NCBI GenBank assembly: GCA_041689205.1
Contig: JBDNGQ010000212.1
Coordinates: 1-34,289 of the forward strand
Length of the DNA: 34,289 bases
Reading direction: 5' to 3'
Source of the DNA: JAVVEG01 sp041689205
GTDB lineage: Bacteria > Pseudomonadota > Gammaproteobacteria > Pseudomonadales > Pseudohongiellaceae
The notes below the pieces were generated by a model that was given only the letters and a program-made list of their open reading frames with translations, ran no database searches and was not told the DNA's origin. Numbering within the stretch: position 1 is the first letter of the stretch; every line of letters starts with the position of its first letter. Positions 24,421 to 32,680 of this stretch are shown in pieces. A program made the translations under genes and the position numbers.

Positions 24421-26382
24421 ATGAGAGCCGGCCCCATCGCCTTCAGCCTGTCGTTTGCCCTGTTAATCAACAGCACCCCCCTGGCAGCACAAGCTAAACC
24501 AGCACAACCCGCCACTGTGCAGGCCCAGCAAGCGGTGCTGGCGACGCTGCCATTCAGCGACCGAAGAAGTTTTGATGATGCCCGGCGTGGTTTTATTGCC
24601 GCCCTGCCCGATGCTACTGTGCTGGATGCCCAGGGCAACATCGCCTGGAGCATGGCTCCCTTTGCGTTTCTCGAACAGCAGGAAGTGCCCCCTTCGGTGA
24701 ATCCAAGCCTTTGGCGACAGGCGCAATTAAATAACATTCATGGCCTGTTTGAGGTGCTTGAAGGCATCTACCAGATCCGCGGCATGGATCTGGGCAATAT
24801 GACCATCATCGAAGGCGAAACCGGCCTGATCATTATTGACCCGCTGTACAGCCCAGCGACCAGCGCTGCAGGACTGGCGCTGTACCGCGAGCACCGCGGT
24901 CAGAAACCGGTAGTAGCGGTACTTTATACACACAGCCACACCGATCATTTTGGCGGCGTACGCGGTGTTGCTGATGAGGCTGATGTTGCGGCGGGCAGAG
25001 TTAAGATCTATGCCCCTGCCAATTTCATGGCCAATGCGATAGCTGAGAACGTGATTGCTGGCAATGCGATGGGCCGCCGTGCTACTTATCAGTTCGGCAC
25101 ACTGCTGCCACGTGGCGAGCGAGCCCATGTCGATTCAGGTCTGGGCAAGGGGCTGCCGCGGGCTCCGGTATCTCTGCTGCCTCCTACTGACACTATAGCC
25201 GGCAACGAAAACGTTACTATCGATGGCGTGCAGTTTGAGTTTCATCTGGCCAATGGGACCGAAGCGGATTCCGAGTTTATGTTCTATCTGCCGCAGTTCC
25301 GCGTGCTGAACACGGCCGAAATCACCTCTCAGCACATGCACAATGTCTATACCATTCGTGGCGCTTCGGTTCGCGATGCAGCGCTGTGGTCACGCCGCAT
25401 TGATGAGGTGCTGCTGCGTTTCGGCGATCGCAGCGACATTTTAATCGCTCAGCATCACTGGCCGGTCTGGGGCACAGAAGACACCAGGCACTTTCTCCAG
25501 GTGCAACGCGATATGTATAAATTCATCCACGATCAATCAGTGCGCTTAATAAATCTGGGCTACCTGCCAGGCGATATCGCAGAGACTCTGCGCATGCCCG
25601 AATCCCTGCAACAGGAATGGAGTGCACGTGGCTACTACGGCACTCTGAAACATAACTCACGCGCTATCTATCAGCGCTATATGGGTTGGTACGATGCTAA
25701 TCCGGCCAATCTGGACCCGCTGCCACCGCGTGAGTATGCCCGCAAAACCATCGACTATATGGGCGGTGTCGATCAGGTGATCAATCGTGCCAGAACCGAT
25801 TTTGCCAATGGTGAATACCGCTGGGTCGCTTCGGTGATGCGTGAGGCAGTTTACGCATTCCCGGATAATCAGAATGCGCGGGAACTGGGTGCCGATGCGC
25901 TGGAGCAGTTGGGCTATCAGGCTGAAGCGGGCACCTGGCGCGGCGCCTATTTGATGGGGGCTCAGGAGCTGCGTAATGGCCCTCCTGCCTCTGGAAGTGC
26001 ACCGGCAATGCGGGCAGATCTGTTACAGGCGCTGGAGACCGGCATGTTTTTTGATTTGATCAGTGTCCGGTTGAATGGTCCGGCGGCCGCTGGTAAGCGT
26101 ATAGTGATGAACTGGCGCTTTACCGACAGTGCAGAAAATTTCCGTGTCACTCTGCAGAACTCAGCACTTACCTGGCTTCCTGATGTACAAGCCGAAACGG
26201 CTGATGCCACGGTTATCCTGAGCCGTGCCACACTTAACACCACCTTGACCGGAGAAAGCAGTTTTCCTGCCGCACTGGCCAGCGGTGCTATTCAGGTGCA
26301 GGGTAATCCGCAGAAATTGCTGGAATTTCTGCAGCTGATCGAAGAGCCACAGAACAATTTCCCCATCGTGGAGCCACGTTAA
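24421..26382 (+). CDS. exported alkylsulfatase-type metallo-beta-lactamase-fold hydrolase
   Basis: A 653-residue protein of the SdsA1/linear alkylsulfatase group. A signal peptide is visible (IAFSLSFALLINSTPLAAQA, cleavage near residue 25), so it is periplasmic or secreted. The zinc motif is THSHTDHFGG: His171, His173, Asp175, His176. Further ligands lie in NGTEADSEFMFY and NTAEITSQHMHN (Glu) and in LIAQHHWPVWG (His). The middle region (LGYLPGDIAETLRMPESLQ through KHNSRAIYQRYMGWYD and LGYQAEAGTWRGAYLMGAQE) matches the dimerisation domain. The C-terminal part (residues about 535-650) is the SCP2-like domain. AAGGAG lies at 24405-24410. It probably cleaves alkyl sulfates to alcohol and sulfate. 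The next gene follows after 1 base. Confidence 0.9.
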   Translation: MRAGPIAFSLSFALLINSTPLAAQAKPAQPATVQAQQAVLATLPFSDRRSFDDARRGFIAALPDATVLDAQGNIAWSMAPFAFLEQQEVPPSVNPSLWRQAQLNNIHGLFEVLEGIYQIRGMDLGNMTIIEGETGLIIIDPLYSPATSAAGLALYREHRGQKPVVAVLYTHSHTDHFGGVRGVADEADVAAGRVKIYAPANFMANAIAENVIAGNAMGRRATYQFGTLLPRGERAHVDSGLGKGLPRAPVSLLPPTDTIAGNENVTIDGVQFEFHLANGTEADSEFMFYLPQFRVLNTAEITSQHMHNVYTIRGASVRDAALWSRRIDEVLLRFGDRSDILIAQHHWPVWGTEDTRHFLQVQRDMYKFIHDQSVRLINLGYLPGDIAETLRMPESLQQEWSARGYYGTLKHNSRAIYQRYMGWYDANPANLDPLPPREYARKTIDYMGGVDQVINRARTDFANGEYRWVASVMREAVYAFPDNQNARELGADALEQLGYQAEAGTWRGAYLMGAQELRNGPPASGSAPAMRADLLQALETGMFFDLISVRLNGPAAAGKRIVMNWRFTDSAENFRVTLQNSALTWLPDVQAETADATVILSRATLNTTLTGESSFPAALASGAIQVQGNPQKLLEFLQLIEEPQNNFPIVEPR

Positions 26383-26383
26383 C

Positions 26384-27265
26384 ATGAAGATACTCATTAC
26401 AGGTGGCAGCGGTTTTCTGGGTCAGGCATTGGCCGCAGAATTGCATCGACAGGGACACAGCCTGATCATTCGCAGCCGCGACTCTAAAAAGCAGGCGAAG
26501 CGTCATGCTGACACGCCGGCAGAATGGGTGGGCTCCTACGTCGATATAAAATCCCCGATTGATGCCGTGGTCAATTTAGCCGGTGCCAATCTGTTCTCTC
26601 GACCCTGGACCGAACAGCGCAAACAGTCCTTGTGGAAAAGCCGGATTAATCTGACCAATGATCTGGTGAAATGGCTGGCCGCACAAAAGCAGCCGCCCAG
26701 GGTTTTTCTATCTGGCTCGGCAGTGGGCTATTACGGCAATCAGGGCGAACAGATACTGAACGAAGAAAATGCAGCTGGCACCGATTGGGCGGCCCATATG
26801 GTCGCCAACTGGGAGGATGCCAGTAAACCGGCAGCGCACAGCATGCGCACTGTGCAACTGCGCACCGGTCTGGTATTGGGCAGAGGCGGCCTGCTGAAAC
26901 CCCTGCTGCCAGCGTTTAAAGCAGGCCTGGGAGGTTCACTTGCGGACGGTCAGTTCTGGTACAGCTGGATACATGTGCAGGACTGGGTGAACGCGGTGAT
27001 CTTCCTGCTCAATTGCTCAGATTGCCAGGGTCCGTACAATCTGACGGCACCAGACCCTGTGCGCTATAAGCAACTGGCAGAAACGCTGGGCAGCACGCTG
27101 CATCGCCCAGTATGGTTGACACCACCACGCTGGGCATTGAAATTAGTGCTGGGGGAACGCGCTGAACTTATGCTGGGCAGCACCAGGGCACTGCCTGAAC
27201 GCCTGCAGCACGCAGGCTTCCAATGGCGCTATCCGACCGTGCGGGAAGCGCTGGAGGCTGTGTAG
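26384..27265 (+). CDS. TIGR01777-family epimerase (SDR superfamily)
   Basis: A 293-residue extended short-chain dehydrogenase-like protein. The N-terminal nucleotide motif is ITGGSGFLGQALA, followed by VVNLAGANLFSRPWTEQRKQ, SGSAVGYYGNQGEQ (the active-site YxxxN-like region of this family) and LRTGLVLGRGG. The C-terminal DUF1731 segment is WLTPPRWALKLVLGERAELM followed by GSTRALPERLQHAGFQWRYP. It starts 1 base after the sulfatase stop, so the two are cotranscribed. Members (YfcH-like) have no firmly known substrate. Confidence 0.92.
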   Translation: MKILITGGSGFLGQALAAELHRQGHSLIIRSRDSKKQAKRHADTPAEWVGSYVDIKSPIDAVVNLAGANLFSRPWTEQRKQSLWKSRINLTNDLVKWLAAQKQPPRVFLSGSAVGYYGNQGEQILNEENAAGTDWAAHMVANWEDASKPAAHSMRTVQLRTGLVLGRGGLLKPLLPAFKAGLGGSLADGQFWYSWIHVQDWVNAVIFLLNCSDCQGPYNLTAPDPVRYKQLAETLGSTLHRPVWLTPPRWALKLVLGERAELMLGSTRALPERLQHAGFQWRYPTVREALEAV

Positions 27266-27319
27266 CGATTTCAGACCAACCGCCTGAAGACCAGAGTGAC
27301 CATGGAGTTATCCTTAACT

Positions 27320-29416
27320 TTACCAGAGATTGTCCTGATAAAACGCCAGCTCCGTGCTTAATGCTGCAATCTGATTCGGTGGGTTTCGAAAGCCATGACC
27401 TTCATCAGCAAAACTCAGATAACGAGTGGCAGGATTCTTCTCATGCAATTTTTTATAGATCATTTCTGCCTGATTCGGTGGCACCACCTTATCTTCCATC
27501 CCCTGCAATAACAACACTGCAGCCTTGATGCTGTCGATATGATTAATCGGTGAGCGCTGCTGATAAATATGTTTTGCAGCAGGATAAGGCCCGATCAACT
27601 GATCCAGATAACGCGATTCAAATTTATGAGTATCAGAAGCCAGCAGTTCCAGATCGCTGATGCCGTAATAGCTGGCTCCGGCACTGAATAAATCACTGTG
27701 CACCAGCGCAGCGAGTACGACATAACCGCCAGCGCTGCCACCGCGGATAGCGGCTTTATCGGGTGCGACCCGGCCCTTGGCTATAAGATGACGCACTGCA
27801 TTATCAACATCAGCTACATCGGCGACGCCCCAGTTTTCATAAAGACTCTGCCTGAATCTGCGGCCATAACCGGTGCTGCCGCGATGATTGACATCCAGCA
27901 CGGCAAAGCCGCGTGAAGTCCAGAATTGCAGCGCTGGATTAAATCCCACTCTGGCGCATCCGGTAGGACCGCCATGCACCAGCACCAGCAAAGGTGGCAG
28001 CGTTCCTTCCGGAGCAATGCAGGCGGTATTGCGCGGTGGATAAAAAATGCCATACGCCACCTTGCCCTCAGATTGATAGCCGATGTGCTCCGGCATTGAA
28101 ATATCTTCGTCATTCAGACCATCAGAGCGACTGCAGGTGAATAGCGTTTCGCATGCCGATTTTTGCTGCAGATTGATGCTTTGAATAGATGCCGCAGAGC
28201 GAGGAGATGCGGCAGAGAAAACCGCCTTGCCGGCCTGGCAATAGACATTTTCCAGCATGCCAAGACCCGATTGCAGCGTGGTCAGTTCCCCGGAATTGAT
28301 GTCGAGCAGCGCCAAATCCCAGAAACCGCTTTTGGTGAAACTGACCAGCAGAGTGTGCTCGTCGCAAAAATCGTAGTTGTGCTGCCCGAGTTGCCACTGC
28401 GCACCGCAGAATTCTGCTGCCATTGGCCGCACTGCCTGCGCCCGGCAATCCTGCTGCAGAGATTCCGCGGACACGCGGTACAGGTTCCACCAGTCGTTCC
28501 AGTCAGCGATGAAATACAGCTCGCCTTCGGCATTGAACAGGGGCTGCACCAGCGAGCCAGAGCCAGAGCCGCACTGTTCAGCCTGATCCTGCTCAACCTG
28601 TCCCTGTTCTCCCTGACCCTGTTCTCCCTGACCCTGTTCAACCTGGCTCTTTTCAACCTGGCCCTGTTCTCCCTGGCCCTGTTCAACCTGGCCCTGTTCG
28701 TTCTCACCACGAAGAACCTGGCGCAAATTGGACAGCCTGCCACTGTCATCCAGATCGGCGATGCGGATCTGCGTATCATCCCAGGGCATTGATGGATGCG
28801 ACCAGGTTTGAAAGGCCAGCAACTCACCATCAGCAGAGACCACTGGCGAGGCAACAAAATCACTGTCCGCAAACAGCACTTCCCCTTCACCGCCTTTATC
28901 CATATCAATGGCCACCAGGGTATTGGCGGGTTCTTTATCATTCAGGCGGTAATCCTCACGCACACAGATAAGCCGATTCCGCTTCCGGTCAACCACAAAG
29001 TCTGCATATCGCAGCAGCTCCGACTTAATGGCATTGCCAGGACTCAGCACCAAAGTTGGGCCTGCTTCAAGACCATGCTGATCGAAAGACTGCTTCAGCA
29101 CGGCCTGATCACGGAAATTGCAATAAAAAACGCTGTCATCCGTGAAGGCATAAGGCAGCCCGCCATACTCATGAACGCGCGAGCGCACATTGATTCCGGC
29201 GGGTGAAACACGGGTTTGCCGACCATCGCTGGACCGATGCATCAGCGCCATGCTGTTGCTTTCCTGCGGCATGCTGAGCAGGAAAAACACGCCATTATTG
29301 CAGGGCCTCATATAGCTGACAGCTTCGCTGGCCTGAAAAACCTTCTCGGCACTGAGCGGCGAGGTCCAATGACCATATTCCAGAATGAAAGGTGCTGAAT
29401 TTCTCTGTTCAGACAT
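27320..29416 (-). CDS. S9-family (prolyl oligopeptidase-type) serine peptidase with repeat insertion
   Basis: A 698-residue cytoplasmic peptidase or acyl-aminoacyl-peptidase. The N-terminal beta-propeller (VHEYGGLPYAFTDDSVFYCN, SPVVSADGELLAFQTWSHP) precedes an alpha/beta-hydrolase domain. The catalytic triad is Ser561 in RGGSAGGYVV, Asp642 in GMEDKVVPP and His674 in DEGHGF. Residues 240-281 are a Glu/Gln/Gly-rich run of pentapeptide repeats inserted between propeller blades, which explains its length above the usual 640 or so. No signal peptide is seen. AAGGA precedes ATG 29416 and overlaps the stop of the upstream GAP-family gene, so it is last in a three-gene operon. Confidence 0.93.
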   Translation of the reverse strand: MSEQRNSAPFILEYGHWTSPLSAEKVFQASEAVSYMRPCNNGVFFLLSMPQESNSMALMHRSSDGRQTRVSPAGINVRSRVHEYGGLPYAFTDDSVFYCNFRDQAVLKQSFDQHGLEAGPTLVLSPGNAIKSELLRYADFVVDRKRNRLICVREDYRLNDKEPANTLVAIDMDKGGEGEVLFADSDFVASPVVSADGELLAFQTWSHPSMPWDDTQIRIADLDDSGRLSNLRQVLRGENEQGQVEQGQGEQGQVEKSQVEQGQGEQGQGEQGQVEQDQAEQCGSGSGSLVQPLFNAEGELYFIADWNDWWNLYRVSAESLQQDCRAQAVRPMAAEFCGAQWQLGQHNYDFCDEHTLLVSFTKSGFWDLALLDINSGELTTLQSGLGMLENVYCQAGKAVFSAASPRSAASIQSINLQQKSACETLFTCSRSDGLNDEDISMPEHIGYQSEGKVAYGIFYPPRNTACIAPEGTLPPLLVLVHGGPTGCARVGFNPALQFWTSRGFAVLDVNHRGSTGYGRRFRQSLYENWGVADVADVDNAVRHLIAKGRVAPDKAAIRGGSAGGYVVLAALVHSDLFSAGASYYGISDLELLASDTHKFESRYLDQLIGPYPAAKHIYQQRSPINHIDSIKAAVLLLQGMEDKVVPPNQAEMIYKKLHEKNPATRYLSFADEGHGFRNPPNQIAALSTELAFYQDNLW
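28574..28699 (-). repeat. 15-base in-frame tandem repeat, over eight copies, in the S9 peptidase
   Basis: From 28699 downward, eight 15-base units plus two extra codons encode EQGQV, EQGQG, EQGQV, EKSQV, EQGQG, EQGQG, EQGQV, EQDQA and EQ. Units are nearly identical at the DNA level, so the array is recent or actively homogenised, and copy number probably varies between strains. Confidence 0.95.
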
Positions 29417-29422
29417 TTTTTT

Positions 29423-30097
29423 TTATCCTTCTAACAAACCAAAAAACTGGAAATTCCCCAAGGCATCTTGCAATAGAAGAAAACCCACGATACCAATAAT
29501 CCACAGAAAGCCTTCTCTGGCAGAGCCGGTCAGCCACTGCTGAAAGCTGTTCAAGCGGGCTTTAATGCGATCACCGAGCAGTGTCTGCATTAGCAGCAGT
29601 AGTAAGGGCGGCGTAATAAAAATAACATTGTAAATAATCAATACCGGCAGCCACTGCAGGATGCTCAATTCTGAGCTGATCAAAATACCAATAGCGGCCA
29701 GATACGGAATGGCTGTTGGTGCTTCCATTAAGGTGACAGCCATACCCAACAGAATCAACGCAGCGGTAGAATACTGTTTTGGCAATGCGGGAGTCGAAGC
29801 GGTATTTTTACTCGATGCAGTCAAAGCATACAGAAGCATAAGCGCACCAGTTGCAAGCTGCACTGTATACACCACAGAACTGTCGATGAGTCCACGCATA
29901 TTTTTTAACAGCAGGTCTAGCCCTAGCATTAACACAATCCCCAAAGTCAGAGAGACGATAAAGATGGTGCTTATGTAGATCAGTATCCTTCGGCCTGCCG
30001 ATGGGCCCGCCAGCAGAATCAAAGTCACCAGCAGCGCCGACGGATTAATGCTGTCGATTAGCGCCAGACCAAACACGCTGGCTAAAGCAGCAATCAT
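29423..30097 (-). CDS. GAP/Sap-family integral membrane protein
   Basis: A 224-residue protein with about six transmembrane helices, of the GAP / sulfolipid-addressing (PF11139) group within the LysE-like transporters. The N-terminus SVFGLALIDSINPSALLVTL and the helix LLGMAVTLMEAPTAIPYLAA are characteristic: a conserved acidic/Asn-Pro helix start and Glu-Ala-Pro-Thr-Ala motif. ATG 30097 overlaps the stop of the FAD oxidoreductase by ATGA. Related proteins help export lipids or small molecules, but no substrate can be named here. Confidence 0.82.
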   Translation of the reverse strand: MIAALASVFGLALIDSINPSALLVTLILLAGPSAGRRILIYISTIFIVSLTLGIVLMLGLDLLLKNMRGLIDSSVVYTVQLATGALMLLYALTASSKNTASTPALPKQYSTAALILLGMAVTLMEAPTAIPYLAAIGILISSELSILQWLPVLIIYNVIFITPPLLLLLMQTLLGDRIKARLNSFQQWLTGSAREGFLWIIGIVGFLLLQDALGNFQFFGLLEG

Positions 30098-31302
30098 TCT
30101 CCCCCTCCGCGCTGTACGGTAAATCTACTAATAAAGGTCCGGTCAATTCTATCCTTCCAGCGCCAGACCCAGGCTCCCTCGGCGCTTAAGCCATCCCAGG
30201 AAGCGACGGCGTGGCGCTCCCCGCAAGCCAGCAGGTACAGCACCCGACGCTGTGGCCGATACGCCTTCAATTGTTCGCCTTTACTGGCAGCCAGCAGATT
30301 ATCGGCCAGTACAGGACCGACGCGAACCGCATGCACCCCGGACCGCGAAATCTCCACGTCCGTGCGCGCACAGATATCGCCGGCAGCAAAAACCTCAGGA
30401 TGCGCAATGCTGCGGTGGCAGGCATCAACCAGCACGAAACCGGCATCATTCAGCCGCAGACCTGAACCACTCAACCATGTGGGAGCACTGGCACCTGTGG
30501 CTGCGATAACGCAGTCCGTCGGCAATAGCGTGCAATCTTCGAGCAGCACACTTTTTTGTTCACCGCTGATATCCTGCTCGACAAAGATACCCTGCTCACC
30601 AACGGCACCCGGCTCACTATTGATACCCACCTCACCACCACTACCCTGCCCGCTGCTGATATTCTGCGTGACCACACTGACCTGCGCCTCAGCAAGTATA
30701 CGTGACACGCGCTTCTTTACTCCGGCAGCGTGACCATTGAGCAGCCCGGACGAACCGCTTACCAGGGTGACACGTACACCTTTTGCAGCATTTCGAAGTG
30801 CATATCTGGCGGACAGCGCCAGCTCCACGCCGGCAGCACCACCGCCCGCAATCAGCAGATGGTAGTCGGAGCGTGCATGGATTTGTTTGAGCAGGGGCGG
30901 CCAGGCTTCGATAAAATCAGCCAGTGGCTTGATAGTAATCAACCGCGTGCCCGCTGCTGTCAGTATCGGCGCGCGGGTTTCGCTGCCAACATCCATCGAC
31001 AAAAGATCGTAGTCGAGACTGCTGCCATCAGCCAGTTGCACCTTGCGTGCACCAGCATCCAGCCCAGTTGCTGCTGACTCGAGGAAACGGGCACCAGCAG
31101 CCTCAGCCAGTGCCAGCAGATCAACACGACAATCTTCCAGTTGGTAATGTCCGGCCATCCACCCCGGCAGCATACCTGAATAAATCTGCCAGCGTGAAGG
31201 GCTTACCAGCGTCACCTGCAACCCATTATTGTGCTGCTCAGCGAGCTTTTTCAGTACAAACAGATGGGCATGCCCGCCACCGAGCAGCAACAACTTCCTC
31301 AT
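30094..31302 (-). CDS. NAD(P)/FAD-dependent pyridine-nucleotide oxidoreductase
   Basis: A 402-residue flavoprotein. The N-terminal FAD motif LLLGGGHAHLFVLKKL, the QIYSGMLPGWMAGHYQ segment, the NAD(P) motif LLIAGGGAAGVELALSARYA and the C-terminal VFAAGDICAR give a two-dinucleotide-fold enzyme. It is most like the oxidoreductase half fused to selenide-water dikinase in some bacteria, and more distantly like NDH-2; no SelD part is present here. Residues 210-251 are seven imperfect 6-residue repeats (SGEQ/VGEQGI type) inserted after VSVVTQNI. AAGGA (31317-31313) lies 10 bases before ATG 31302. First gene of the operon with the GAP protein and the S9 peptidase; substrate unknown. Confidence 0.87.
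   Translation of the reverse strand: MRKLLLLGGGHAHLFVLKKLAEQHNNGLQVTLVSPSRWQIYSGMLPGWMAGHYQLEDCRVDLLALAEAAGARFLESAATGLDAGARKVQLADGSSLDYDLLSMDVGSETRAPILTAAGTRLITIKPLADFIEAWPPLLKQIHARSDYHLLIAGGGAAGVELALSARYALRNAAKGVRVTLVSGSSGLLNGHAAGVKKRVSRILAEAQVSVVTQNISSGQGSGGEVGINSEPGAVGEQGIFVEQDISGEQKSVLLEDCTLLPTDCVIAATGASAPTWLSGSGLRLNDAGFVLVDACHRSIAHPEVFAAGDICARTDVEISRSGVHAVRVGPVLADNLLAASKGEQLKAYRPQRRVLYLLACGERHAVASWDGLSAEGAWVWRWKDRIDRTFISRFTVQRGGGE
30550..30675 (-). repeat. 18-base in-frame tandem repeat, about seven degenerate copies, in the FAD oxidoreductase
   Basis: Seven 18-base units read on the minus strand from 30675 encode VVTQNI, SSGQGS, GGEVGI, NSEPGA, VGEQGI, FVEQDI and SGEQKS. The first unit overlaps a normal protein segment, so the expansion may have grown from it. 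Divergence is higher than in the S9 array. Confidence 0.8.
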
Positions 31303-31540
31303 GACGTCTTATTCCTTACTGAGACCAACAAGGTAAACCACAGCAATTAACGGCTCCAGCAAACACTCGAACAATGCACATTTTCATCAATGAAACCATG
31401 AACCAGGCATTGAACTTCGAGCGCACTCTAACACGCCCGCCTGTCAGGGACGTCGGCAAAATGGCTTTTATACCACAAACTGCTATGCTGCCCGTTCTGT
31501 CTGAGGCATGCATTCTGAGACTATCTGTGCGAGGCCTCCT

Positions 31541-32680
31541 ATGAATGATAAACAAGCAATCATCCGTCCGGTTAATGAAGATGACCTGGAAGCGTTGCGG
31601 AATCTTGAGCATGCCAGCTTCGAGACCGACAGATTAAGCCGACGGCGTTTGCGACACTGGATTCACGCACGCAATCGGGAATTTCTGGTGGCAGAGATTG
31701 ACGGCAGCCTGCTGGGCTATGGTCTGGTGCTGTTTCACGGCAAGACCAGACTGGCGCGTCTGTATTCACTGGCGGTGGCAGCGGAATCCCGGGGTCGCGG
31801 AATCGGACGGCAGTTATTGCTGGAGCTGGAAAGTGCAGCAGCTAACAGGGGGCGCCTGTTCATGCGTCTGGAAGTAGCGCAGGACAATCTGTCTGCGATT
31901 CAAATGTACCAATCAGTTGGCTACGTCGCATTTGGCACCCTGCATGATTATTACGCAGATCATCGCGACGCGCTGCGCATGCAGAAACTAATCCGCTATG
32001 CCCCGCTCAGCAAAAGCGCTCATGCTATTCCCTGGTATCAGCAGACCACCGGGTTCACCTGCGGACCGGCCTCATTGATGATGGCAATGGCTACGCTCGA
32101 CCCAGAAATCAAAGCCACGCAGGAGCTCGAACTGGATATCTGGCGCGAGGCGACCACTATCTACATGACCTCAGGGCATGGCGGCTGCCATCCCATCGGT
32201 CTCGCTCTGGCCGCGCAGCGCCGCGGTTTTAATGCCGAGGTGTTTACTAATCAAAAAGGCCCCCTGTTTCTTGAAGGGGTGCGCAGTGCCGAGAAAAAAC
32301 ACGTGCTCTCTCTGGTCCACCAGCAGTTTGTTGAGCAGGCGCATGAGCAAGGAATTGCGGTGCATCATGCCGATGTCAGCCAGCAGAATATTGAAGATTA
32401 CATCAACCAGGGCGCTGTCGTTGTGGTGATGATCAGCAGCTACCGTCTCGATCGTAAGAAGGCCCCGCACTGGGTGACCGTGACTGCAATTGATAATGAG
32501 TGCCTGTATGTTAATGACCCCGATCCATCGCTGGAGGAGCAAACCGGACTCGACTGCGAGGATCTGCCGATTGCACGCGCGGATTTCAGCCGCATGTCAC
32601 AGTTTGGTCAGAGCAAGTTGCGCACCGCAGTGATTATTCGCGGCCGCGATTCTCCAGACGCCGGGCAAACTCACTCATAA
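31541..32680 (+). CDS. GNAT acetyltransferase / C39-type cysteine peptidase fusion
   Basis: A 379-residue two-domain protein. The N-terminal GNAT domain has IIRPVNEDDLEALRNLEHAS, SLAVAAESRGRGIGRQLL (acetyl-CoA loop) and NLSAIQMYQSVGYV. The C-terminal papain-like C39 domain has the nucleophile Cys174 in GFTCGPASLMMAM, His310 in APHWVTVTAID and Asp in VNDPDPS. ATG 31541 has GAGG at 31531-31534; an upstream in-frame ATG at 31508 lacks one. This architecture is regularly found beside RimK-like ATP-grasp ligases, as here, and Iyer and Aravind discussed such operons as peptide-modification systems. The target is unknown. Confidence 0.9.
   Translation: MNDKQAIIRPVNEDDLEALRNLEHASFETDRLSRRRLRHWIHARNREFLVAEIDGSLLGYGLVLFHGKTRLARLYSLAVAAESRGRGIGRQLLLELESAAANRGRLFMRLEVAQDNLSAIQMYQSVGYVAFGTLHDYYADHRDALRMQKLIRYAPLSKSAHAIPWYQQTTGFTCGPASLMMAMATLDPEIKATQELELDIWREATTIYMTSGHGGCHPIGLALAAQRRGFNAEVFTNQKGPLFLEGVRSAEKKHVLSLVHQQFVEQAHEQGIAVHHADVSQQNIEDYINQGAVVVVMISSYRLDRKKAPHWVTVTAIDNECLYVNDPDPSLEEQTGLDCEDLPIARADFSRMSQFGQSKLRTAVIIRGRDSPDAGQTHS

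Noticed and set aside
28574..28699. Regular repeats considered as a CRISPR array
   Set aside because: Units are contiguous 15-mers with no spacers and lie in frame inside a conserved peptidase gene.
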